Shown here: positions 8,227-15,983 of the stretch, one piece after another
How positions within the stretch are numbered: position 1 is the first letter of the stretch
How the letters are laid out: each line of letters starts with the position of its first letter
DNA from: Emticicia sp. 21SJ11W-3
GTDB lineage: Bacteria; Bacteroidota; Bacteroidia; Cytophagales; Spirosomataceae
Reading direction: 5' to 3'
Assembly (NCBI RefSeq): GCF_024138715.1
Contig: NZ_CP092074.1
Coordinates: 372,001-436,000, forward strand
Length of the DNA: 64,000 nt
Made by a program: the position numbers and the translations under genes
The notes under the pieces: model-generated
Seen by the model: the letters and a program-made list of their open reading frames with translations, nothing else
Databases searched by the model: none
What the model was told of the DNA's origin: nothing

Positions 8227-8880
8227 CTAATATTGATTGCGTAGGAAGGTGTAGTCTTCAAAACGGTTGGTAACGGAAGACATATCTGCTCTCTGGAAAG
8301 CTAATTTAGGCTTACTTACAAAGGAAAGCCCACGAGGGAAAAGTACATTTGCGTAAACCACATCGGCCGGGCCTCTTAGCTTGCTTAATTCATCTATTAA
8401 TAACTGATACACCGAGCGATGAACCGCGTGGCAATGCAGGGCAAAACCATAGTTTATTTTTTCCCAGTATCCATTAAATTTCTCCTGCTCCATGGTATTT
8501 AAGCCAAAGAATAATGACTCCCACCGTGCGGGTATGTTATGCAGCAAAGCTGGTAGAAGCTCGTTTAATTCAGGCAAAAACTCTATGTCATCTTCTATAA
8601 TCAGGACATTCTCCCAGTTTTCTTTCAAGGCCAGTCTGAAAATTTCCAGAAGCGAGAGGCATACGCCTAAGGCGCCCCTGTTCCAATGTGCCGGAAGCTC
8701 ATGTATCTCTGCTGCTGTAACCATTTGTATATCTGGTCTTTCATGCCCATTAATGGCTGCAAACCTTTCAAATTCCAATTGATTTTCTCTTAGAATTTTC
8801 TCGGATTTTTCCAGGCGGTCTTTTCTGGTATCCAGATTAAGAAGAAGTACTTTCCTGAAATGCTTGTTTAGTAAATTCAT
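8227..8880 (-). CDS. Glycosyltransferase family 25 protein
   Basis: A 217-residue GT25 enzyme, the family that adds galactose or related sugars in lipooligosaccharide synthesis and to some collagen-like proteins. The N-terminus shows the family start VLLLNLDTRKDRLEKS, then RFAAINGHE, GALGVCLSLLEIF and the metal/sugar-binding VLIIEDDIEF (DxD-like EDD). The ATG at 8880 fits the family start; a longer frame from 8985 would overlap the preceding gene by 29 bases and add an unlikely N-terminus. It lies between the UGT-like enzyme and the hydrolase in the peptide island, so it may decorate the peptide or a carrier lipid. Confidence 0.8.
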   Translation of the reverse strand: MNLLNKHFRKVLLLNLDTRKDRLEKSEKILRENQLEFERFAAINGHERPDIQMVTAAEIHELPAHWNRGALGVCLSLLEIFRLALKENWENVLIIEDDIEFLPELNELLPALLHNIPARWESLFFGLNTMEQEKFNGYWEKINYGFALHCHAVHRSVYQLLIDELSKLRGPADVVYANVLFPRGLSFVSKPKLAFQRADMSSVTNRFEDYTFLRNQY

Positions 8881-8956
8881 GATTTTGTTTTGGTCACAGG
8901 TAAATGAGTAATTAATGAGAAAACTTTCATATAAAAATGCGAAGATCAAATCAGCG

Positions 8957-10297
8957 CTAAGTCTGAATCTTTTCAGTGAACTCAAATCGTGCTATTTTTT
9001 CCTGATAAGGAATCTGAAATGCCGGACTAAAAATATACTTTATTTTAGCGGTTATACTTGCTGAAGTTTCCCTTATATTGCCTTTAAGGCCTAAAGCATT
9101 AAAATGTACACGAGCCGCATTTCCACATAAATCAGAGGTTTTATTAAAGGGGTAAATAATCATGGGGACCTTGCAATAAATACTCTCACGAATGCTGTTT
9201 AAGCCCCCATGGGTTATATACAGGTCGCACGATTTCAGGATTTTTAATTGAGGAAGCCTTTTATCAATATACAACCTGTTGTGTTGTGTGTACGAAATTT
9301 TAAAATCAATGTCTCCGGTTGCCAAAATCAAATAATAATCGGGATGCTCATTTATCAGTGTTGTCAACCTGGTAAAAAAAGGAATAATTTTTTGGCTGTA
9401 CTCAGCACTTAATGTACCGAGCGAGCAATATATAAGGCGGGTATCTGAATTAATTGATTTCCTGATTATAATATTTTCTAAAAATGTCTCCAGAATTTTA
9501 TTTTCCTTATTTATAAACCGGTAAGGTGCCATGTTAATAAAATTCTCATTTTTTTGGGGTAAATACCAAGGATATTCTAATGCACGAGGTGCCAGAATAA
9601 TTGTTTCAGTATTTAAATGCGCAGGGTTTAACTCCAGATAAAATGAGGTTTTATACCTACTTAGGAAAATACTATCAAAATCAATATTCCTTTTTTTTGA
9701 TAGATGCTTTAAAAGGGAATCATCATCCCGGCCATTATATAAGAAATAGCTTATAATTTTTTTAAAATATATCTTTATAGCATGTATAGACCACGCTAAT
9801 GGCGTATAAATGGCCTTCTTGTTGATGAGCTGATGGCCAAGATATAACGGCGGGATATGTGGTTTTCTGGAGGTTGCGAGTTTTGTGTTGATTATCACTA
9901 TCCTTTGCCAAGGTTTGATTATCTTTAAAATAAATAAGTAATAATAAGATAAATGCGGGTCAATATAAATCACATCGGGTTCGAGATCAGTGATTAATTT
10001 TATTGCAGACATTTCAGCATTTAATAAGTTTCTTAGCCTATTTATATTGAATTTTTTCGAAAACCGGCTTGCTATAAACAAGGATATGAAAACTTTCCAG
10101 CTGGTTACAAAGTAATGGTTGAAATAAATTATAGGCACTGGCATAAAACCTGCCTTCTTCATGTAATCGTAGTAGGAAGCAGGTGATGCCATAAAAATAT
10201 TACTCCCTTCTTTTTTTAGTGCTTCAGCATAAGCAAAAACACTATTAAAATGACTTGTAACCGGAAGAATTATGAACAGGCATTTTTTTTCATTCAT
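8957..10297 (-). CDS. UDP-glycosyltransferase (GT1/MGT-like)
   Basis: A 446-residue GT-B glycosyltransferase of the UGT/MGT type that glycosylates small molecules or natural products. The N-terminal domain opens with LFIILPVTSHFNSVFAYAEAL, including the usual acceptor-side histidine. The C-terminal domain holds the donor-binding signature ITHGGLNSIRESIYCKVPM followed by IYPFNKTSDLCGNA, as in macrolide and steroid glycosyltransferases. There is no signal peptide, so it is cytoplasmic. Its position in the same leftward gene run as peptide maturation and export genes suggests product glycosylation or self-protection; this is inferred. Confidence 0.82.
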   Translation of the reverse strand: MNEKKCLFIILPVTSHFNSVFAYAEALKKEGSNIFMASPASYYDYMKKAGFMPVPIIYFNHYFVTSWKVFISLFIASRFSKKFNINRLRNLLNAEMSAIKLITDLEPDVIYIDPHLSYYYLFILKIIKPWQRIVIINTKLATSRKPHIPPLYLGHQLINKKAIYTPLAWSIHAIKIYFKKIISYFLYNGRDDDSLLKHLSKKRNIDFDSIFLSRYKTSFYLELNPAHLNTETIILAPRALEYPWYLPQKNENFINMAPYRFINKENKILETFLENIIIRKSINSDTRLIYCSLGTLSAEYSQKIIPFFTRLTTLINEHPDYYLILATGDIDFKISYTQHNRLYIDKRLPQLKILKSCDLYITHGGLNSIRESIYCKVPMIIYPFNKTSDLCGNAARVHFNALGLKGNIRETSASITAKIKYIFSPAFQIPYQEKIARFEFTEKIQT

Positions 10298-10435
10298 ACT
10301 ATAAGTTATCTTGATTTTTAGTCGGTTTAAGCAAAAGCCATCAATTGCAGCATTTATTGCGTGATAATGAATCAGATTGTTAAACCAGCAAAATTTTTAG
10401 TCGCTACCATCAGTATTCTGCAATCATCATCCATG

Positions 10436-10873
10436 TTATTTATGCGGCCATGCATCTATCTTTAGTGAATTATATAAAACCCGCAGCATTGACTGCTTCC
10501 TGACCTTAAAATACAATTCGGTTCCAGAGATTTTTAATCTGGCAGTTGTTGCGAAACGAATTTGGATACTATCATTCCCTACTTCTTTAATTTCAACTAT
10601 CCTTAAAGAAGTTATTCCAGATAGATGTTTGTCTTTTGCGCCTGAAACCTGAACAGGGTCTCCGTTTTTTAGGTAAATAACTTTAGAAGCATCTGTATAA
10701 GTAGTAATAGTGCTATCTCTTTCTATAGCTGTATTGCTATAAAAGCTGCCATCAGGCATGGTTACTGTTGATAAAATGACTAACAACACACATGGCACTA
10801 GCAGAAATAACCAGAGACCATGTTTTTCTGTAAAACTTGAAATGGAGTCAATACTTTCATAATCTTTGCTCAT
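10436..10873 (-). CDS. Small membrane-anchored companion of the peptide exporter
   Basis: A 145-residue protein with one transmembrane segment at residues 20-36 (LWLFLLVPCVLLVILS) and a periplasmic beta-rich part containing VIYLKNGDPVQVSG. This resembles the membrane anchor and the barrel end of an HlyD-type adaptor, without the long coiled-coil hairpin. Its ATG lies four bases after the stop of the C39 exporter gene, so the two are co-translated. HlyD adaptors are normally 350-450 residues; this is either a minimal adaptor or an unrelated accessory protein. I am sure of the gene and membrane anchor, not of the HlyD link. Confidence 0.65.
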   Translation of the reverse strand: MSKDYESIDSISSFTEKHGLWLFLLVPCVLLVILSTVTMPDGSFYSNTAIERDSTITTYTDASKVIYLKNGDPVQVSGAKDKHLSGITSLRIVEIKEVGNDSIQIRFATTARLKISGTELYFKVRKQSMLRVLYNSLKIDAWPHK

Positions 10874-10877
10874 ATCA

Positions 10878-13151
10878 TTAGTCGCCCAACTCCAGTTGGT
10901 TTTTAATTAGTTGGTAATATGTGCCCTTTTGTTTAATCAGTTCTTCGTGGGTGCCCTGTTCAATAATTTTACCTGTTTCAAGCACTACTATGTTATGTGC
11001 GTTTTTTACTGTACTAAGCCTGTGGGCCACCACCACCACTGTTTTATTTGTAAAAAATGAGTTCAGATTTTCTATGATTACTTTTTCGTTTTTGGCATCA
11101 AGAGAGCTTGTAGCTTCATCAAGAAAAAGTATCTCGGGGTCTTTGTACAAAGCTCTGGCTATTAAAACTCTTTGTTTTTGACCGGTGCTTATTCCGATCC
11201 CGTTACCGCCTATTTTGGTTTTGAAACCCATAGGCAACGATTCCACAAAATCTGTAATATTGGTTAAATCTGTAGTGTATCTTATTTTAGCAAGCTGGTC
11301 TGAATTATATACATCAGCATTTCGCATGGTGATATTATTAGCTACTGTTTCAGAGAATAGATATCCCTCCTGAAGTACCACACCACATTTGCTTCTCCAA
11401 TAATCTGAATCAATATTACTAAGGGGCAAACCACCAATGAGAATTTCACCTTCCAGCGGCTGGTAAAATTTCATCAATAACTTTAATAAGGTAGTCTTGC
11501 CGCTTCCACTGGTTCCGACAATAGCAGTTGTTTGGCCTTTTGGTATTGACAGATTCAGGTTGTCAAATATTAAATCGTCATAGGACTCTGTGTAACTAAA
11601 CTTTAGATTTTTAATGACTATATCGGCCGGTGCTACTTCTTTTCTGAGTAATTCTATATTTGCATCTTCGTCTTCACGTTTATGAATCTCCCCCAAACGC
11701 TTAAAACTGATCTTTGAATCCTGATAAAACTGGAAAAAGCTCACAATTTGGTTAAATGGCCCATTCAATTGCCCTAGAATAACAGATACACCCAGCATTA
11801 CACCAAGAGTCATGGTGCCTTCAACCACATAATTGGCAATCAAAAAAGTAACCAGTACATTTTTTATTTGTACAATCACATTATTGCCGATATTCTGATA
11901 CTGCTGTACGGATAATATTCTGATATTTATATCGAACATTCTGATTTGGATTTTTTCCCATGATTTTTTTTTTTCATTTTGGGCATTATTAAGCTTTATC
12001 TCTGGCATTGAAACAATGGTTTCAATTAGGTTGTCGGTGCCTTCACTTGCAATATCAAATCGCCGGTAGTCTAGTAATTCTCTTTTCCTCATAAAAATGG
12101 CAATCCAGCATACAGACAATACAGTGCCTAACAGATACACGTAGAAAACCTTCAGGTCGTAAAAAATCAGTATGCCCATCAGCACTAAAAGATTGATGGA
12201 TGATATAATAAATTCTAACAAATATGTTTTAATAAATAATTCTATTCTGTTGTTATCACTTATTCTTTGCATTAAATCTCCTGCCAATTTTGAATCGAAA
12301 TAAAACATGGGCAGTTTCATTATTTTGGATAAAAACCTGGAGGTTAAGTTTATCTCGATTTTTGTGCCAATAAATAAGAGTATCCACGATTTAATGGAGT
12401 CAATTATTGATGCTCCGATGAAAATAAAAAGTTGGGTTAGCAATATAAGCTCTATATATGTCGGGCTTTTGTAGTGTATGCCTACATCAATCAGTTTTTG
12501 TGTAAGCAATGGGAAAGTTAAAATTAGCGCTCCGCTCAGAATCATACCGATAAACACTTTTAATAAGCCGAATTTGTATTGGCTTACTAATTCCCATACT
12601 TTATTAGTGTAACTCTGTGGATTTTTTGCAGGTATTTCCGGCTCTAGATAATCTGCAAAGTTTTCGTTCGGTTCAAAAAACAGGGCTATCCCATTGCCAT
12701 TTGCTTCTTTACACCAATTATTGGTAAAATCGGACAACCCTAATTTAATAATACCAAAAGAAGGGTCGGCAATGATAAACATCTCTTCACTAGTAAATAG
12801 CTTAAAGAAAAATGATCGTTTTGGTATGATGCCCTTAAGAATTACAAAATGTGATTTTCTCCAGAAAAGTATGCATGGGTATGATGCCAATTTCATGAGG
12901 TCAGGCAATGATAATTCAAGTGACATTGAATCAAGATTTATCATTTTAGCCCCTTCGCTCAATCCTTTCAGTGATGTTCCCAGCTTTGCTGTCTTACAAA
13001 TACTTCTAAGGTAATCAAGGCTTATGTCACGTCCATAGTATCCTCCTATCATTTTAAGGCAAGCGGGTCCGCAATCCATGCTTTCTAGTTGTCTCGTAAA
13101 CCTTAATTTGTTTTTGGAAGCGAATTTCAGATAATTCAGAATTTTTCGCAT
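10878..13151 (-). CDS. Peptidase-containing ABC exporter (C39 peptidase, PCAT)
   Basis: A 757-residue bifunctional exporter that cuts the leader after a double glycine and pumps out the core peptide. Residues 20-150 are a C39 cysteine peptidase with the catalytic Cys27 in MDCGPAC, His in KSHFVIL and Asp in IADPSFG. A six-helix ABC membrane domain follows (about 190-480). The ATPase domain has Walker A GTSGSGKTT, signature ISTGQKQ, Walker B ILFLDEATSS and the switch AHRLS. All active residues look intact. The start overlaps the end of the SPASM-partner gene by 16 bases. The precursor at 15657-15833 carries a matching FGG site, which makes it the likely substrate. Confidence 0.93.
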   Translation of the reverse strand: MRKILNYLKFASKNKLRFTRQLESMDCGPACLKMIGGYYGRDISLDYLRSICKTAKLGTSLKGLSEGAKMINLDSMSLELSLPDLMKLASYPCILFWRKSHFVILKGIIPKRSFFFKLFTSEEMFIIADPSFGIIKLGLSDFTNNWCKEANGNGIALFFEPNENFADYLEPEIPAKNPQSYTNKVWELVSQYKFGLLKVFIGMILSGALILTFPLLTQKLIDVGIHYKSPTYIELILLTQLFIFIGASIIDSIKSWILLFIGTKIEINLTSRFLSKIMKLPMFYFDSKLAGDLMQRISDNNRIELFIKTYLLEFIISSINLLVLMGILIFYDLKVFYVYLLGTVLSVCWIAIFMRKRELLDYRRFDIASEGTDNLIETIVSMPEIKLNNAQNEKKKSWEKIQIRMFDINIRILSVQQYQNIGNNVIVQIKNVLVTFLIANYVVEGTMTLGVMLGVSVILGQLNGPFNQIVSFFQFYQDSKISFKRLGEIHKREDEDANIELLRKEVAPADIVIKNLKFSYTESYDDLIFDNLNLSIPKGQTTAIVGTSGSGKTTLLKLLMKFYQPLEGEILIGGLPLSNIDSDYWRSKCGVVLQEGYLFSETVANNITMRNADVYNSDQLAKIRYTTDLTNITDFVESLPMGFKTKIGGNGIGISTGQKQRVLIARALYKDPEILFLDEATSSLDAKNEKVIIENLNSFFTNKTVVVVAHRLSTVKNAHNIVVLETGKIIEQGTHEELIKQKGTYYQLIKNQLELGD

Positions 13152-14140
13152 AGGTTGTTAAAGTCTGCTTTTGAAATGTCGTTGTACTTATACAAATCTG
13201 ATGCACCTTTTACCGCCTTAAGCTGGTTCGGAATGTAGAGGGCATATCTGAATTCTGAATCTCTGAGCGACTCAATTTTATCCGGCTTAATCAGCCATAA
13301 TCTTTTAAAATTATCTTTGTCTATTACTTTAGAAAGTGATTCGCGATTTACATTCCCAAAAGACTTTTTAAGGGATAAACAATTCTTGATATTGCCACCA
13401 ATGTCTATACAAACCTTAGCATTATAATAAGGATTGTAAAAATGGCTCTCCATGAAATAATCGATATTGATGACCACCTTTGGCGACGTGTAGTAAGTAG
13501 TTGTTACTTTATCAATTGTTTTTTCTGTAAATATAATTTTACAGCTGTCAGCAAACATAATTTCCGTTTCGTGATAGCCGGCAATTACTATGAAGCCAAT
13601 TTTTTTATTTTTATCGAGCAGTTCATGAATGGATTCTTTTGTCAGACCTTCATACGTACTAAAAATCAGTTCAATGCACCTGATGGTTGAATTGGCAAAA
13701 TAATCTAACACTTCTTGTAACTCTTTAATATTGGCAAGAGGAGATAGATATCTCAACTCTACCATTTTGCAGTTTAGCGAATCCAACTCCATTACAAGTT
13801 TTTCAATGGAAAAACCTTTAGTGTATTCTATTACCGCCGAGGCAACATTGCTGAAGCTTTTATAGACAATTTCTGTCTTTGGAAAAAATCGGGGCGTATT
13901 TGTAAAAAATACCAAATCATGCGTGGTCAGGTAATTCATGTATTCATTAAGTGTGTTTTCCTGCCCTTTGTATAGCTTATAAACTTTTTTTACAGAATAA
14001 GTATTAAGTAGGTGAACAACTTTAGATAAGCTTTTAGGGATTCTTAAAACAACACCTTTATGAAAGTCATAAATTGCACTGTTTTCAGACCCGTCCACTA
14101 CAAAGCAATGAGAAAAAAGTCTGATGTATTTCTTTTTCAT
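13136..14140 (-). CDS. gwsS: Grasp-with-spasm SPASM-domain peptide maturase, cysteine-poor variant
   Basis: A 334-residue partner of the ATP-grasp ligase in grasp-with-spasm peptide systems. The family has a pseudo-radical-SAM body and a C-terminal SPASM domain that normally binds iron-sulfur clusters. Visible family features are the start RLFSHCFVVDGS, the middle GGNIKNC and KSFGNV, and the C-terminal SEFRY. In the usual form SEFRY is embedded in a CxxCExRxxCxDC motif; here those positions are occupied by Leu, Ser, Leu and Pro/Asn, so the cluster ligands are gone. It overlaps the exporter gene by 16 bases. The family call rests on context plus these motifs. Loss of cysteines is seen directly; what it means for activity is open. 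Confidence 0.8.
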   Translation of the reverse strand: MKKKYIRLFSHCFVVDGSENSAIYDFHKGVVLRIPKSLSKVVHLLNTYSVKKVYKLYKGQENTLNEYMNYLTTHDLVFFTNTPRFFPKTEIVYKSFSNVASAVIEYTKGFSIEKLVMELDSLNCKMVELRYLSPLANIKELQEVLDYFANSTIRCIELIFSTYEGLTKESIHELLDKNKKIGFIVIAGYHETEIMFADSCKIIFTEKTIDKVTTTYYTSPKVVINIDYFMESHFYNPYYNAKVCIDIGGNIKNCLSLKKSFGNVNRESLSKVIDKDNFKRLWLIKPDKIESLRDSEFRYALYIPNQLKAVKGASDLYKYNDISKADFNNLCEKF

Positions 14141-14205
14141 CTGAATCGGATTAGGAATGAGTTTTCTCAGTTTTATTAAATACCGGATACTTTGATATTA
14201 GACTT

Positions 14206-14427
14206 TCAGAGGTCAAAAAGATTCAGCTCAGAAACCGGTTTGTGTCCGCTATAATTGAGGTAATTCTTACTAAAGTGCCTTTTACTGGTGCCGAATCTTG
14301 CCGTAACCTTCAGTTCACCTACTTCCTCGGTTTTATAAACGGTCATACACCTATAGAAAACAGGTATTTTTAGGAGTGTTTTTTTATTGAACGGAGGTTC
14401 TTTTGTCTGCTGCATTTTTAATATCAT
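14206..14427 (-). CDS. Small protein between the two peptide maturases
   Basis: A possible 73-residue protein (or 69 from a second ATG at 14415) that overlaps the 3' end of the ATP-grasp gene by 44 bases and ends 65 bases before the SPASM-partner gene. It is basic in the middle (TARFGTSKRHFSKNY) and ends SELNLFDL. I recognise no domain. Its position fills the only gap between two genes that usually travel together, and the start overlaps like a coupled gene, which argues that it is real. An accessory factor or a non-coding spacer with a chance frame are both possible. Confidence 0.5.
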   Translation of the reverse strand: MILKMQQTKEPPFNKKTLLKIPVFYRCMTVYKTEEVGELKVTARFGTSKRHFSKNYLNYSGHKPVSELNLFDL

Positions 14428-15382
14428 GTTTAATTAGCCAATCTGCAATTTTTTCTTCCAGGTAAAAGTTTCCACTTGCCGACGGATGACCATATTGCCC
14501 TACAGGGTTTACTTCTATAAAATTATAATTTCCATCTTTATCAAGAATGATATCCATAGAGCCGGTATTTAGGCTGACCAGTTTCATGAATTTTGTTATC
14601 TTTTCTTTTACAATGTCAGGCAAAGAAAAAACGGTCCAGTGCTGAGTATCGGTGTTAAATCCTCTCTTGATATCCACTTCAGGGGTTTCATTACTATTTA
14701 TCATTGCCATAGAATAAAAGTCACCATCCAGGTAGAACACGCGTATCTCAATGTCTCGTAGTATTTTCTCCTGAAATAATGAAGGGAAGAAAAAATCAGG
14801 CAAAGCCTCAATATCTTCGACTGAAATATCTTTTACATGGACAAAGTAGGTTTTTTCGTAATTTATAAAATAACTTGATTTATTTATTGGTTTAGTTATT
14901 ACGCCATGCTTTGTAAGACTAAAGAAATGTTTTAAGTCTCTTTTATTATTAATAATGCTACTCTTTGGAACTTTAAGACCTGCGTTTTGGGCTTTGTCGG
15001 TAATGATGAGCTTGTTCACATTGGCCACGTTAGAAGCCGGAAGCCAGACTCTGTCTTTTAGTAAATAAAAAAGGTAGTAGATAAGATTAATTGCTTCATC
15101 TGTTACCTCATTTTTGATTTGCGCACTGAATGGTTCTTCATCTGAAAGTTCAAAGTAATTAAATATCCTTCGATAAAAAATCACCCTTATTTCTGATGTA
15201 ATATCCTTGCCATTGTGAAAAATTTTCCTTGTGGCTATATTTACATGAAATCTTTGTTGATTATCAACCGAGTATAAGTCTTCTATTGTCACTTTAATAA
15301 AGTTTGCCTTTTTGTGCAGCAACCAGTCTATTACTTTTTCAGTGCCTTGCTCATAAGAAGAATAGGATAAAACCAATATCAT
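14384..15382 (-). CDS. gwsG: Grasp-with-spasm ATP-grasp peptide ligase (graspetide synthetase)
   Basis: A 332-residue ATP-grasp enzyme of the microviridin-ligase superfamily. These use ATP to activate Asp/Glu side chains of a precursor peptide and join them to Ser/Thr or Lys, giving ester or amide cross-links. The N-terminal preATP-grasp part contains VIFYRRIFNYF. The ATP-grasp fold shows the lysine in GVITKPINKS, FQEKILRDIEIRVFYLDG, and the Mg-binding MDIILDKDG...FIEVNPVGQYG with Asp, Glu and Asn ligands in place. Length matches the family. It is downstream of the precursor gene across a hairpin and upstream of the SPASM partner, in the usual system order. Cross-link chemistry is inferred from the family. 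Confidence 0.9.
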   Translation of the reverse strand: MILVLSYSSYEQGTEKVIDWLLHKKANFIKVTIEDLYSVDNQQRFHVNIATRKIFHNGKDITSEIRVIFYRRIFNYFELSDEEPFSAQIKNEVTDEAINLIYYLFYLLKDRVWLPASNVANVNKLIITDKAQNAGLKVPKSSIINNKRDLKHFFSLTKHGVITKPINKSSYFINYEKTYFVHVKDISVEDIEALPDFFFPSLFQEKILRDIEIRVFYLDGDFYSMAMINSNETPEVDIKRGFNTDTQHWTVFSLPDIVKEKITKFMKLVSLNTGSMDIILDKDGNYNFIEVNPVGQYGHPSASGNFYLEEKIADWLIKHDIKNAADKRTSVQ

Positions 15383-15619
15383 ATAAAATTTAGTCAGAGG
15401 TGCTTTTAAAATGTTTCAATTGGTCCGCAAAATTGATTAATGTAAACAACCAGATAAGAAAATAAAGCTATACTAAACTAGTATTTTTGTGTTCACAAAG
15501 AATAGCTAGATGGAGTATATTAACAATTTAGAGTTGGGTGCATGGTATATACTCAAATGTTGCCGGAAACTTTAATAGCCTCAGTTTCCTAAACAAAATG
15601 GCCAAACGAAACAACTTAA

Positions 15620-15650
15620 AATGAGGGGAGGAGTTCTCCCTCCCTTCATT
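15620..15650 (-). terminator. Partial terminator/attenuator after the precursor gene
   Basis: Arms of 12 bp (15620-15631 / 15639-15650, one G-U pair) with a 7-base loop and only four T after it on the minus strand. It sits 7 bases past the precursor stop and ahead of the ATP-grasp gene. Such a leaky terminator would give much precursor and little enzyme, the usual ratio in ribosomal peptide clusters. Confidence 0.6.
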
Positions 15651-15656
15651 CAAGCC

Positions 15657-15833
15657 TCAATCGTTATTATTTGACTTATCATTACTAGTTGATGAGTCAT
15701 TATTATTTGACGTGTCATTTGAAACGGAAGTATCATGCGATACTGAGTATCCACCAAATACCCCTCTCGCCTTGTTAAGGTCAACTAATTGATAATTGTC
15801 AACTGAAGTCAATTTCTCCAATAATTTTTTCAT
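15657..15833 (-). CDS. Graspetide precursor peptide with five hexapeptide repeats
   Basis: A 58-residue peptide too short for ordinary gene calling. The leader (residues 1-28, starting MKKLLEKL and containing YQLVDLNKA) ends in VFGG, a double-glycine site for the C39 peptidase of the exporter. The 30-residue core is Tyr followed by hexads SVSHDT, SVSNDT, SNNNDS, STSNDK and SNNND: Ser always first and Asp always fifth. Ser/Thr hydroxyls and Asp carboxyls are what ATP-grasp ligases of this type join, so each hexad could carry one ester cross-link. It lies between the receptor gene and gwsG, in the same direction. The coding call rests on leader motif, cleavage site, repeat regularity and context. 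Confidence 0.88.
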   Translation of the reverse strand: MKKLLEKLTSVDNYQLVDLNKARGVFGGYSVSHDTSVSNDTSNNNDSSTSNDKSNNND

Positions 15834-15983
15834 TGTTATAAATGTTGAATATTGTGCCTACTCTATAAACGGTTTTCAGCATACCCGTAAACTCTATATG
15901 TGCACCTAATAAAGAATCATAATTAAATAGCCATTAAGACTGTTCGATTCATCAGCTTGAACAAGGCTATTCTGACAGAATTG

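Noticed and set aside
8881-8985. Longer N-terminus of the GT25 enzyme
   Set aside because: It would overlap the upstream gene by 29 bases and add 35 residues not typical of GT25; the start at 8880 fits the family.
15657-15746. Low-complexity non-coding repeat
   Set aside because: The 18-base units keep amino-acid pattern but vary at third codon positions and lie behind a proper leader with a GG site, so coding is favoured.
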